From Lachnospiraceae bacterium (GTDB taxonomy: Bacteria; Bacillota; Clostridia; Lachnospirales; Bianqueaceae): 64,000 bases of DNA. A program made the position numbers and the translations under genes. The notes under the pieces are model-generated. The model was not told the origin of the DNA and made no database searches. It saw only the letters and a list, made by a program, of their open reading frames with translations. The stretch lies in NCBI GenBank assembly GCA_022794035.1, contig JAAWDX010000007.1, positions 186,001 through 250,000 on the forward strand, in the 5' to 3' direction. The stretch's first letter is position 1. Each line of letters begins with the position of its first letter. Below are positions 1 through 8,105 of this stretch, piece after piece.

Positions 1-31
1 TGATCCATGACTGCTTCTCCCTTCTTTATAT

Positions 32-364
32 TCATCCTAACATATCTGTTAATGATGTAATCATGCTTTGCTGCTCCGGCGTCAATCCCTCTCTCAGCTT
101 TAATGCCAGATTCTGATCGGGCGCCGCGGCTGCCGGCCACACTGGTGTTACTTCCTTACTCTCCCTTTCTTCTGCGGAGGTTGTTTGATTTTCCCCAGTT
201 TCAGCAGTCTTTGGTTTTACCTCTTCTTCTACCTTCATCAGCTCCTGCAGTTCCTGCAGCTTAATCATAATACTCAGCATCCGCTTTGTGGAAGAGTCCA
301 TGTAAGGAAGCATCATATGCAGCATTTTCATCATATCAGGGCCTCCGGCTTTTTTTGCATCCAT
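32..364 (-). CDS. small conserved hypothetical protein
   Basis: This 110-residue protein is not recognised as a named family. It starts with ATG preceded by a strong AGGAGGGG site. The N-terminal 40 residues are rich in Met and Leu and probably helical. The middle (about 45-80) is Glu/Lys/Thr rich and likely disordered. The C-terminus again looks helical (LREGLTPEQQSMITSLTDML). There is no signal peptide or clear membrane span. It lies downstream of aspA on the same strand but is separated from it by a repeat array and a probable terminator, so it is probably a separate unit. No function is proposed. Confidence 0.6.
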   Translation of the reverse strand: MDAKKAGGPDMMKMLHMMLPYMDSSTKRMLSIMIKLQELQELMKVEEEVKPKTAETGENQTTSAEERESKEVTPVWPAAAAPDQNLALKLREGLTPEQQSMITSLTDMLG

Positions 365-454
365 CCTTGATCCCCTCCTTTATCTATAGCATATGCGCCT
401 ATTCTCTAAAACTTGATGCCCGTGTTAAATTCTTTTCCTATGGCTTTTATATAC

Positions 455-495
455 AAAAACGAGGACATCTTCTCTACTGAAAATATCCTCGTTAT
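455..495 (-). terminator. probable rho-independent terminator
   Basis: Read on the minus strand, an AACGAGGA / TCCTCGTT stem with a loop of about 20 bases is followed by a T-run (TTTTTG). It lies after aspA and the repeat array, so it may end the aspA transcript after transcription through the array. Confidence 0.5.
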
Positions 496-713
496 GTGAA
501 TCCTCTGAATATGTCACGCCACTTTTATAAAATCAGAACGATACCAGAGTTTGCCGCTCGCGGCAAACTCGTAAGGCGGTTCAGTATCGTGATTTAAAGA
601 AATATATCAGGCCGCCTTTAATCCAGAACGACACCGGAGTTTGGTGCACTGCACCAAACTCGTAAAGTGGCTCTAAAATGTGAATCCTCTGAATATGTCA
701 CGCCACTTTTATA
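495..713 (-). repeat. tandem repeat array with covarying hairpins (about 2.4 units, 91-92 bp period)
   Basis: On the minus strand the array reads hairpin A1 (arms 702-709 and 664-671, AAAGTGGC/GCCACTTT), hairpin B1 (637-648/650-661, stem TTTGGTGCA), hairpin A2 (612-618/573-579, AAGGCGG/CCGCCTT), hairpin B2 (547-557/560-570, stem TTTGCCGC), then a half copy of A (495-530). The half copy is identical over 36 bp to 678-713. Equivalent stems keep pairing although their bases differ: GTGGC/GCCAC against GGCGG/CCGCC, and GGTGC against GCCGC. The A loops (about 30 nt) and the linkers (ACGAGTTTG, GGTRTCGTTCTG) are conserved between units. The last bases of one copy contain the aspA stop codon. I know no named family with this pattern. 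It could be a structured RNA or a REP-like palindromic element. Confidence 0.8.
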
Positions 714-2085
714 CCATATGATCCGGAATCAGCATTTCATCCACTTCTTCATCGCTCAAAATATGCTTTTCCTTTAACAGGGTACGAACGGATTTTCCGG
801 TCTTAATCGCTTCTTTGGCCACATCGGCCGCCTGCTGATAGCCAACCTTCGGACAGATCACCGTAATAATGCCTACTGAATTTTCCACCAAGTCACGGCA
901 ACGCTCTTCATTTGCTTCAATATCCAAAATGCAATTGTCCACCAGCGTTTCAACGCCGCCCGTAATCGCATTGATGGATTCAAACAGTTCATAAAAAAGC
1001 ACTGGCTCATAGGCATTCAGCTCTAGCTGGCCCGCCTCTGCTGCCATCATAATGGTCGTATCATTGCCAATAATTAAATAGGAAATCTGTGCCATTACCT
1101 CCGGCACTACCGGATTGATCTTACCCGGCATAATAGAAGAGCCATTCTGCTTAGAAGGCAGCTTAATTTCTCCAAATCCAGTTCTCGGACCGGAAGACAT
1201 CAGGATCAAATCATGGGACATCTTCGCCAAACTCACGACACAGGTTTTTAAAATAGAAGAAACATAAGCAAATCCATCCAGATTCTGCGTACCGTCAATC
1301 AGATTTTCACATTGATGCAGATCGAGTCCTGACACCATGCTTAAACGCGGTACAATATGTTCTACAAAATAAGGCTTTGCATTAATGGAGGTACCAACAG
1401 CTGTTCCTCCCATATTTACATAGGAAAGCTCTTCCATGGCCAGATCAAAACGCCGGATATCTCTTTTAACAGCGCAGCGATAGGCTCCAAATTCCTGACC
1501 CAGGCGAATCGGCACTGCATCCTGCATTTCCGTACGTCCCATCTTTACCACGTTCCAAAACTCTTTTTCCTTCACAGCTAAAGCCTTTTCCAGACGCTCC
1601 AGCTGGAATTTAGCCTTTTTCATCAGTTTAATCGCTGTCATCTTGCCAGCTGTAGGAATGACATCATTGGTGGACTGCGCACGGTTTACATGATCATTGG
1701 GATGTACAATCTTATAATTGCCCTTAACTCCCCCCAAAATCTCAATCGCACGATTGGCAATCACTTCATTTGCATTCATGTTAATTGTGGTGCCTGCGCT
1801 GCCCTGTACCGGGTCGCAGATAAATTCATTATGGAATTTACCCTCCAAAATCTCACGGCTCGCCTGGCAAATTGCATCGCAGATATTTTTATCCAGCTCT
1901 CCGCATTCATTATTAATCGTTGCGCATGCAATTTTAATTTCTGCTAAGCTCTCAATAAACTCTTTTTCCAGTCTATGACCGGTAATATGAAAATTTTCAT
2001 GACCTCTCAGCGCCTGTACGCCATAATATGCGTCAACCGGAACTTCCTTTTCTCCAATCGAATCCCGTTCAATACGATACTGCAT
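709..2085 (-). CDS. aspA: aspartate ammonia-lyase
   Basis: Cytoplasmic homotetrameric lyase that converts L-aspartate to fumarate and ammonia, feeding fumarate into anaerobic metabolism. The 458-residue product has the fumarase/aspartase superfamily signature GSSIMPGKINPV at about 315-326 (the flexible SS loop with the catalytic Ser) and the conserved GSAGTTINMN segment near residue 95. An upstream in-frame ATG would add 10 residues. The start used here (MQYRIERD) is chosen because GGAGGAAA lies 3-4 bases upstream. Aspartase rather than fumarase is favoured by the overall match to the AspA group (GSAGTT, KLPSKQNGSS). It appears monocistronic and its stop codon lies inside the tandem repeat that follows. 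Confidence 0.93.
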   Translation of the reverse strand: MQYRIERDSIGEKEVPVDAYYGVQALRGHENFHITGHRLEKEFIESLAEIKIACATINNECGELDKNICDAICQASREILEGKFHNEFICDPVQGSAGTTINMNANEVIANRAIEILGGVKGNYKIVHPNDHVNRAQSTNDVIPTAGKMTAIKLMKKAKFQLERLEKALAVKEKEFWNVVKMGRTEMQDAVPIRLGQEFGAYRCAVKRDIRRFDLAMEELSYVNMGGTAVGTSINAKPYFVEHIVPRLSMVSGLDLHQCENLIDGTQNLDGFAYVSSILKTCVVSLAKMSHDLILMSSGPRTGFGEIKLPSKQNGSSIMPGKINPVVPEVMAQISYLIIGNDTTIMMAAEAGQLELNAYEPVLFYELFESINAITGGVETLVDNCILDIEANEERCRDLVENSVGIITVICPKVGYQQAADVAKEAIKTGKSVRTLLKEKHILSDEEVDEMLIPDHMV

Positions 2086-2282
2086 GATTTCCTCCATTTT
2101 ATCCTTACAAAACATTTTTTCAAATCACATCCTGCATATGATGTGATTCCTTCATAAAGCAGTATCATTATAGCAGATTACTTTGAATTTTCAACCCTTT
2201 TTTGAAAGTTTTCCTGCATTTTTTCGTGATTTTTCCTCATCAAATCCTTTAATATTTTAAAAATAAAGAATCTTAAAACAAT

Positions 2283-2319
2283 TAGGAGCCCTGCCGCAGA
2301 TAAGCCGGCAAGGCTCCTA
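2283..2319 (-). terminator. rho-independent terminator after the sulfhydrylase gene
   Basis: A GC-rich inverted repeat (TAGGAGCC...GGCTCCTA with inner TGCCG/CGGCA) lies just beyond the 3' end of the O-acetylhomoserine sulfhydrylase gene. On the minus strand it is followed by the T-containing stretch ATTGTTTT. Confidence 0.65.
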
Positions 2320-2337
2320 AACTTATTTTTCAATTTC

Positions 2338-3624
2338 TCAGATTTTATCCAGTGCCTGCTGCACATCCGCCATAATATCCTCCACATTTTCCAGACCTAC
2401 GGAGAGGCGAATCATGCCGCCGTCAATGCCTGCGGCTACCAGCTGCTCATCCGTTAGCTGGCGATGCGTCGCCGACGCAGGATGAAGCACACAGGTACGA
2501 ATATCGGCCACATGCACCACATTAGAGGCAAGCTCCAGACTATCCATGAATTTAACGGCATTCTGGCGACCGCCCTTAATGGAGAAGGAAATCACGCCGC
2601 TGCATCCTTTGGGCAGGTATTTCTGCGCCATTTCATGATATGGATTGGAAGAGAGTCCCGGATAATTGACAGAAGCAACCTTCTCTGAGCGCTCCAGCAT
2701 GGAGGCTACCTGCATGGCATTTTCACAATACTGCTTCATGCGCACCGGCAGCGTCTCCAGCCCCAGATTCAGCAAGAAAGCCGAATTGGCAGCCGGATAA
2801 CAGCCAAAATCTCTCATCAGCTGCATACGCGCTTTAATAATATATGCCAGATTACCAAACTCGCGGGTATACACCACGCCATGATAACTTTCATCCGGCT
2901 CTGTAAATTCAGGGAATTTGCCGCTGGCGGCCCAATCAAAATGACCGCTGTCCACGATCACACCGCCCACCTGCAGCGCATGTCCATCCATATATTTTGT
3001 TGTGGAATGTACGACAATATCGGCGCCAAACTCAAACGGCCTGCACAAATACGGTGTGGCAAAGGTATTATCAACAATAAGCGGTACACCATTTTGATGT
3101 GCTACTTTAGCGAATCGCTCAATATCAAAAACGACCAGCGCCGGATTCGCCAATGTCTCGCCAAACACAGCCTTCGTATTGGGCTTAAATGCTGCCTGAA
3201 TCTCTTCTTCACTCGCTCCGCTGTCTACCCAAATACATTCTATGCCCAGCTTTTTAAGCGTCACGGCAAACAGGTTGATCGTACCGCCATAGATAGTAGA
3301 AGCAGCGATAAAGCTGTCACCAGCATTACACAAATTTAAAATAGAGAGCAGACTGGCCGCCTGACCGCTGCTCGTCAGCATAGCGCCGGCGCCCCCTTCT
3401 AAGGCCGCAATTTTTTTCTCTACTGCATCGCAGGTCGGATTGGCAAACCGGGAATACATATATTCAGTAGGCATATCAAACAGGGCCGCGATATGATCTG
3501 TTGAATCAAAACAATAGGTTGTGCTCTGCACAATCGGGACTACACGCGGCTCTCCATTTTTCGGCGTATAGCCGGCATGAAGACACTGTGTCTCGATCTT
3601 AGCATCTTTTCTTAATTCTTTCAT
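2338..3624 (-). CDS. O-acetylhomoserine sulfhydrylase / cysteine synthase-like PLP enzyme
   Basis: PLP-dependent Cys/Met-metabolism enzyme expected to make homocysteine from O-acetylhomoserine and sulfide (MetY type), in the cytosol. The 428-residue length fits MetY. The PLP lysine lies in VVHSTTKYMDGH at about residue 210. The Y-S-R-F-x-NP motif (about 57-64) and SSGQAA (about 85-90) are the expected phosphate and substrate contacts. The start MKELRK is chosen because GGTGGAGGA sits just upstream; another ATG four codons earlier lies inside that site. The gene stands alone, with a terminator behind it. No SAM riboswitch or T-box is visible in the short upstream gap. Cystathionine gamma-synthase or methionine gamma-lyase are less likely on length. 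Confidence 0.88.
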   Translation of the reverse strand: MKELRKDAKIETQCLHAGYTPKNGEPRVVPIVQSTTYCFDSTDHIAALFDMPTEYMYSRFANPTCDAVEKKIAALEGGAGAMLTSSGQAASLLSILNLCNAGDSFIAASTIYGGTINLFAVTLKKLGIECIWVDSGASEEEIQAAFKPNTKAVFGETLANPALVVFDIERFAKVAHQNGVPLIVDNTFATPYLCRPFEFGADIVVHSTTKYMDGHALQVGGVIVDSGHFDWAASGKFPEFTEPDESYHGVVYTREFGNLAYIIKARMQLMRDFGCYPAANSAFLLNLGLETLPVRMKQYCENAMQVASMLERSEKVASVNYPGLSSNPYHEMAQKYLPKGCSGVISFSIKGGRQNAVKFMDSLELASNVVHVADIRTCVLHPASATHRQLTDEQLVAAGIDGGMIRLSVGLENVEDIMADVQQALDKI

Positions 3625-3738
3625 CGATTCCTCCACCTTTAACTTTTGTATTAAATGATCATTCTTATTTTACCACAGATTGCTTTCCATGCAAACCATT
3701 TTAAAAAAATTCATCCTCTGCTAGCTTCAAAAAAGCCC

Positions 3739-3769
3739 TTGACTATGGTCTAACCCCATGGTTTATGAT
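3739..3769 (+). promoter_or_regulatory. MerR-type promoter with long spacer and central dyad
   Basis: A -35 box TTGACT (3739-3744) and a -10 box TATGAT (3764-3769) are separated by 19 bp. The spacer region holds an inverted repeat (ACTATGG...CCATGGT). The 19-bp spacing with a dyad between the boxes is the hallmark of promoters activated by DNA distortion by MerR-family regulators. No MerR gene lies nearby. The promoter rules out a start at 3758 for the MATE gene. Confidence 0.6.
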
Positions 3770-3811
3770 AGCCATCGTGATCACAAAATTTACGAAAGGA
3801 TTTATTTCATC

Positions 3812-5140
3812 ATGTCAGCGCAACAATTGGAGCGGAGCATTTCCGTCTCCTCTATACTTCGTTTTACGTTTCCCACCATCATTATGATGGTATTCACTTC
3901 TATTTATTCGATGGTCGATGGCATCTTCATCTCCCGTTTAGTAGGAGCTGACGCCATTTCAGCTACCAATATCGTATATCCCGTTATCTACATCGTGATC
4001 GGCCTCGGCTCCATGCTGGGCGCAGGTGGCAATGCCGTTTTAGCCAAAAAGCTAGGAGAAGGCCGCAGCCGCGAGGCCTGTGAGGATCTTTCCTTTTTCA
4101 CACTGTTCTCCTTTTTACTCGTTGTTGGCTTCTCTGCGTTTTGTTTGCTTGCTATAAAGCCTTTACTCTATGCACTGGGCACCAATGATCGCCTCTACCC
4201 CTATTGCCGGGACTATTTTTTTGTCAGTGTTTGCGGCTTTCCCGCTTATATGCTGCAGCTGATCTTTCAGAATTATTTTATCACTGCCGGACGCCCCAAT
4301 CTCGGGCTCATCTCTTCTGTCGCGGCCGGCATCATCAATGCAATTCTCGACTATGTTTTTATCGCTGTCTTTCATCTGGGCATCAGCGGCGCCGCTTTGG
4401 CGACGCTCACCGGCTACCTCATTCCTGCGGCTACCGGCCTTATCTTCTTTTCTCATAACAAAGGAGGCCTTTGCTTCCGCCGTCCGCGGCTGCGCCTCCG
4501 CCTCCTGCTTCAAGCTCTAGCCAACGGAAGCTCTGAATTTGTTTCCAATGTCGCCACAGCCCTCATTTTTCTTGTGCTCAATATCGTTACACTGCGTGTA
4601 CTGGGTGAGGATGGACTGGCGGCCATCTCCATCGTATTATACAGTCAATTTGTTTTCACTGCCGTTTATATGGGGTATTCCAGCGGCGTGGCTCCACTCA
4701 TCAGCTACAATTACGGTGCAGGCAATATTCAAAACCTGCACCGCATCTTCCGCATCTGTCTGGGGTTTGTCATCGCATCGTCTGTGCTCATGACAGTCCT
4801 GCCCCTCTTTTTGGCAAAGCCTCTTATGGCTGTTTTCACCTCGCGTGACAGCGCCGTTTTTTCTATTGCTGTTCATGGCTTTCTGGTTTTCAGCCTTGGC
4901 TATCTCTTTGCCGGCCTCAACATCTTTTCCTCTGCCTTTTTTACAGCCTTTTCCAACGGCAAGGTCTCTGCCATTATTTCCTTTTCCCGTACCTTTGCTC
5001 TGATTCTGCCGGCCCTTCTCCTTCTTCCGCATTTCATCGGCGGCGATGGCATCTGGCTTGCCATTCCGATCGCAGAGGCTCTCTGCTTTTTCCTTTCCCT
5101 CTACTTTCTAAAAACGCGCCGGATCCAATATCAGTATTAA
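3812..5140 (+). CDS. MATE family efflux transporter (first of four)
   Basis: A 442-residue inner-membrane multidrug/cation antiporter of the MATE superfamily, with about 12 hydrophobic segments and the two-fold repeat typical of the family. The N-terminal part shows YSMVDGIFISRLVGADAIS, the usual MATE TM1 region. The start at 3812 follows an AAAGGA site and lies downstream of the putative MerR-type promoter; an earlier ATG at 3758 would fall inside that promoter. The stop overlaps the 3' end of the convergent chromate transporter gene by 3 bases. The substrate is unknown. Control by a remote MerR regulator is inferred from the promoter layout only. Confidence 0.88.
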   Translation: MSAQQLERSISVSSILRFTFPTIIMMVFTSIYSMVDGIFISRLVGADAISATNIVYPVIYIVIGLGSMLGAGGNAVLAKKLGEGRSREACEDLSFFTLFSFLLVVGFSAFCLLAIKPLLYALGTNDRLYPYCRDYFFVSVCGFPAYMLQLIFQNYFITAGRPNLGLISSVAAGIINAILDYVFIAVFHLGISGAALATLTGYLIPAATGLIFFSHNKGGLCFRRPRLRLRLLLQALANGSSEFVSNVATALIFLVLNIVTLRVLGEDGLAAISIVLYSQFVFTAVYMGYSSGVAPLISYNYGAGNIQNLHRIFRICLGFVIASSVLMTVLPLFLAKPLMAVFTSRDSAVFSIAVHGFLVFSLGYLFAGLNIFSSAFFTAFSNGKVSAIISFSRTFALILPALLLLPHFIGGDGIWLAIPIAEALCFFLSLYFLKTRRIQYQY

Positions 5141-5709
5141 AATTTAAAAATAATCCCCACCGCAGCCGCAAAGGCAATATACACAATCGGATGCTTTTTA
5201 AACTTTTTTAGCGCCAGCCAGACCACAGCCGCCAGCACAAGCGCTTTCCAGTTCACCACGGCCAGCAAGCTGGAAGCATTCCAGCCGCTCCATTTTGTCA
5301 GATTTAAAAAGGCAAGCTCGGCTACGCTTAGCCCTGCTGCTGTAATCATCCCGGTGGACGCCGGCCTGAGCCCTTTAAATACGCCCTGCACCGCAGGTGA
5401 GTTTTTAAAGGGCTCTATAATTTTAGAAATCATAATAATCACAATGATTGACGGCGCGATAAGCGCCAGCGTTGCCAGTACGCCTCCCAAAGGACCGGTG
5501 GTCAAATAGCCCACATAGGTGGCCATATTGATTCCGATGGCGCCCGGCGTCGATTCTGAGATTGCCACCAGATTTAAAATATCTTGATTGGTAAACCAGC
5601 CTGTCTTTTCCGCCATTTCATATAAAAACGGAAGCGTCGCCAACCCGCCGCCCACAGCAAACAGGCCAGTCTTAAAAAATTCATACAACAGTCGAAGCCA
5701 GATCATCAT
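5137..5709 (-). CDS. chromate transporter half-protein, second subunit
   Basis: A 190-residue membrane protein with a single CHR (chromate ion transporter) domain. The conserved FAVGGGLATLPFL and STPGAIGINMATYVG motifs of the family are visible near residues 17-30 and 53-68. It is encoded as the second of a pair of short CHR proteins. The ATG overlaps the stop of the first gene (ATGA), so the two are translationally coupled and presumably form a heterodimer equal to the fused long ChrA. The physiological role in an anaerobe is unclear; chromate or sulfate-like oxyanions are only family-based guesses. Confidence 0.87.
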   Translation of the reverse strand: MMIWLRLLYEFFKTGLFAVGGGLATLPFLYEMAEKTGWFTNQDILNLVAISESTPGAIGINMATYVGYLTTGPLGGVLATLALIAPSIIVIIMISKIIEPFKNSPAVQGVFKGLRPASTGMITAAGLSVAELAFLNLTKWSGWNASSLLAVVNWKALVLAAVVWLALKKFKKHPIVYIAFAAAVGIIFKF

Positions 5710-6248
5710 GCTGTTTTTCCTCCTATTTTATATAAAATATAGCCGGCAATACCGGAGGCCAGCACCAGCACAATGGTAGAAATATCTGTAAAAACAGCCA
5801 ACGCGGTAACAATCAGAAAAATTCCCACCGCTGCCTTACTGACCAGCGCCTTTTTGCCCAATTTAATCACAGCGTCCAGAATCAGAACACAGACGCAGAC
5901 GCGGATCCCTGCAAAGGCATGTCCGACAATCTCTAAATCCGCAAAATTCTGTACAAAGGCAGCGATCACCAAAATGATACAGATAGAAGGAATCGCAAAG
6001 CCAATCGTAGCCACAATAGCGCCTAAAACGCCCAGCAGCTTATATCCGATAAACGTCGAGGTATTGATGGCAATGATGCCCGGCGTGCACTGTCCAATGG
6101 CATAATAATCCATTAGCTCCTCTTCGGTAACCCAGTGGTATTTTTCCACAACAATCTTCTGCAGCAAAGAAAGCATGGCATAGCCTCCGCCAAAGGTACA
6201 TACCCCCAACTGCATAAAAACCAATAGTATTTGTAAATAGCGTTTCAT
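5706..6248 (-). CDS. chromate transporter half-protein, first subunit
   Basis: A 180-residue membrane protein with one CHR domain (motifs FGGGYAMLSLLQ near residue 19 and GQCTPGIIAINTSTFIG near 52). It is the upstream partner of the second CHR protein and overlaps it by 4 bases. An AAAGGAGAT site precedes the ATG. Short paired CHR proteins are the common arrangement in Firmicutes. No regulator is attached; the divergent neighbour is an AraC/GyrI regulator of different base composition. Confidence 0.87.
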   Translation of the reverse strand: MKRYLQILLVFMQLGVCTFGGGYAMLSLLQKIVVEKYHWVTEEELMDYYAIGQCTPGIIAINTSTFIGYKLLGVLGAIVATIGFAIPSICIILVIAAFVQNFADLEIVGHAFAGIRVCVCVLILDAVIKLGKKALVSKAAVGIFLIVTALAVFTDISTIVLVLASGIAGYILYKIGGKTA

Positions 6249-6384
6249 TTTTATCTCCTTTCTCCTGTGTATTGTAATATATGAAAGGGATTTGGTCTAG
6301 TCTTAAATTTCGATTTTACGAATTAAAACCGTCTATTACGGAACCTAACTTTAGCAAAATAGAAACAGCATACCCTTTCAATAT

Positions 6385-6402
6385 GTGATATAGTAATATC
6401 AC
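6385..6402. promoter_or_regulatory. palindrome upstream of the AraC/GyrI gene
   Basis: A GTGATAT-AGTA-ATATCAC inverted repeat lies about 34 bp before the AraC gene and overlaps a possible -10 box (TATAGT). It is a plausible autoregulatory operator in the space between the divergent chromate transporter and AraC genes. There is no good -35 match. Confidence 0.35.
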
Positions 6403-6435
6403 CGTACGGAGATAAGAGAAAGGCAAGGTGATAAA

Positions 6436-7320
6436 TTGAATTATCGTGAATGCATTGACGATGCTATCGAATTTATTGAAACAAATATCAAAGAAAAATT
6501 AACCGCGCAACAGATTTCTGAACAAATGGGATACTCCGTTTATCATTTTTGCAGAGTGTTTGCTTTACAGAAAGATGTAACGCTTATGGATTATGTCCGA
6601 AAAAGACGATTATCCATTGCACGCTCCGAATTACTTAAAGGTAAAAGAATTATTGATATTGCTGTAGAATATGGTTATGAAACAGCAAGTGGTTTTGCAA
6701 AATCCTTTAGAAAAGAATTTGGATATAGCCCAACCACCTATATGGCTCGTATGAGTGATATTGACTTAAAATTATTAACTAGAAATGGAGATTACAGTAT
6801 GAATCCTATTATTATGAAAAAAGAATCGTTTAAAGTAGCTGGCTATGGTATAGAGACCAATGTTACAAATGGTCATATGAAAGATATTGCTGCCTACTGG
6901 GATACTTATACAGGCGAAAATCTTGAAAATAAAATGTACACACAGCTATGCCCGCCTAAACATGGGGAAGTTGGAATTTGCTTTTCATCTACAAAAGATG
7001 AAAATATAGTATATCTTTTAGGTGTCATCGTTGATGATTTCACAAAAGCTACTCCTGACATGATTACAGTTGAAGTGCCGGAAGCTGAATATGCTGTTTT
7101 TACCACACCACCTGTTGATTTGACAAATAAGGGCAGTGATACAAATGATCCATTAGCTGACGTTGTAAAAGCAACCTGGAAATATATCTTTGAAGAATGG
7201 TTTCCAAATAGCGGATATCGATATGATGAAAGCAAAATTGACTTTGAATTTTACGATGAAAGATGTCATTCTCACCCAGATTCAACCATGGATATCTATA
7301 TTCCTATACTAAAAAAGTAA
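6436..7320 (+). CDS. AraC family regulator with GyrI-like effector-binding domain
   Basis: The 294-residue protein has two AraC helix-turn-helix motifs at residues 8-105 (LTAQQISEQMGYSVYHFCRVF; second HTH IIDIAVEYGYETASGFAKSFR). A GyrI/BmrR-like effector-binding domain follows from about 130 to the end. The start is a TTG preceded by AAGGTGAT. Such regulators (Rob/SoxS-like with a GyrI pocket) sense hydrophobic or cationic compounds. The gene is clearly more AT-rich than its neighbours and uses AT-ending codons, which suggests recent acquisition. Its target is unknown. The nearest transport genes are the divergent chromate pair and, further off, a MATE exporter. Confidence 0.88.
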   Translation: MNYRECIDDAIEFIETNIKEKLTAQQISEQMGYSVYHFCRVFALQKDVTLMDYVRKRRLSIARSELLKGKRIIDIAVEYGYETASGFAKSFRKEFGYSPTTYMARMSDIDLKLLTRNGDYSMNPIIMKKESFKVAGYGIETNVTNGHMKDIAAYWDTYTGENLENKMYTQLCPPKHGEVGICFSSTKDENIVYLLGVIVDDFTKATPDMITVEVPEAEYAVFTTPPVDLTNKGSDTNDPLADVVKATWKYIFEEWFPNSGYRYDESKIDFEFYDERCHSHPDSTMDIYIPILKK

Positions 7321-7374
7321 GCATTAAACTCACCCCTTCCTACTATTGGAAATTTTTATTGCATTTATCTCGCG

Positions 7375-7612
7375 GTTCCTCTATAATACAACATGTTGCT
7401 TGGACATGGAAACAGGTGAAACTCCTGTACGAGCCCGTCGCCGTGAGGCGCATTTTATGAAGCTGCCTACCTGAGGCCGCATCTCAGGGAACAGGTCATT
7501 GGCACTGCTCAAATGGCAGTCCGAGAAGGCCGGCTGCTTACGCGCCAAGTCGAAATACTTGTCCATGCATCCTCCCGCTATCTTTGCTGCGAGCGCCGGC
7601 TCCCTGCGGGAA
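7375..7612 (+). ncRNA. cobalamin riboswitch with expression platform
   Basis: The 5' leader of the DUF4430 gene carries the cobalamin riboswitch core in order: GGAAACAGGTGAAACTCC with CCCGTCGCCGTGA (7410-7445 region), then GTCATTGGCACTG, a short hairpin, CCGAGAAGGCC (7521-7531), and a B12-box-like AAGTCGAAATACTTGTCC near 7547-7565. A TCCCGC/GCGGGA hairpin (7573-7611) just before the ribosome binding site is a likely expression platform. Binding of a cobalamin should lower expression of the two genes that follow. The boundaries are approximate, and whether it belongs to the AdoCbl- or aquo/methyl-cobalamin class cannot be told by eye. Confidence 0.85.
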
Positions 7613-7646
7613 TAAACTTAATCTATTGATTTATGGAGGATTTATC

Positions 7647-8105
7647 ATGTTCAAAAGAATGAAAAAATGGTTATCGTTCTTCTGCTTTATGGTGCTGATT
7701 GCGGCTATGGCACTTTCTATGACAGCTTGTAACGCTAACAAGGTAACCGGTGATTCTAGTATCGCCACGCAGGACTCTTCCGCCGTTTCCGAAAACACCG
7801 TATTAGGCGAAGGCAAAACAGAATTTACTTTCATCGTTACGGATGCGGAAGGAAAGGATACGACCTTTGAGATCCATACCGATAAGGCCACGGTAGGAGA
7901 GGCTCTTTTAGATGTAGAGCTCATTGCCGGAGAAGTCGGTCAGTATGGCCTCATGGTCACCACTGTCAACGGAACAACCGTTGATTATGACAAGGACGGC
8001 GCTTATTGGGCCTTTTATGTAGACGGTGAATATGCAAGCACCGGCGTGGATTCCACTCCAGTTACCGCCGGCTCTACTTATGCTTTTAAGGTTGAAAAGG
8101 GTTGA
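7647..8105 (+). CDS. DUF4430 domain lipoprotein, predicted cobalamin-binding
   Basis: A 152-residue secreted lipoprotein. It has a basic N-terminus, a hydrophobic segment and lipobox SMTAC with acylated Cys28. A Ser/Thr-rich linker follows, then a DUF4430 domain (about 55-152) ending in YWAFYVDGEYASTGVDSTPVTAGSTYAFKVEK. This domain resembles the C-terminal beta domain of transcobalamin/intrinsic factor. The start is set by TGGAGGAT at 7633-7640. It lies directly behind a cobalamin riboswitch and overlaps the next gene (ECF S component) by 4 bases. I infer it captures a corrinoid outside the membrane and hands it to the S component; DUF4430 alone does not prove the ligand. Confidence 0.82.
   Translation: MFKRMKKWLSFFCFMVLIAAMALSMTACNANKVTGDSSIATQDSSAVSENTVLGEGKTEFTFIVTDAEGKDTTFEIHTDKATVGEALLDVELIAGEVGQYGLMVTTVNGTTVDYDKDGAYWAFYVDGEYASTGVDSTPVTAGSTYAFKVEKG

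Noticed and set aside
495..713. CRISPR array at the tandem repeat
   Set aside because: Period of 91-92 bp, diverged units and conserved loops instead of unique spacers; no cas genes nearby.
2178..2387. Minus-strand 69-codon frame between aspA and the sulfhydrylase gene
   Set aside because: It overlaps the sulfhydrylase 3' end and a terminator hairpin and has no ribosome binding site.
3625..3738. SAM riboswitch or T-box before the O-acetylhomoserine sulfhydrylase gene
   Set aside because: The short AT-rich gap shows no conserved core or terminator hairpin for either element.
4163..4513. Minus-strand 116-codon frame opposite the first MATE gene
   Set aside because: A charged, low-complexity translation over a clear transporter gene; a shadow.
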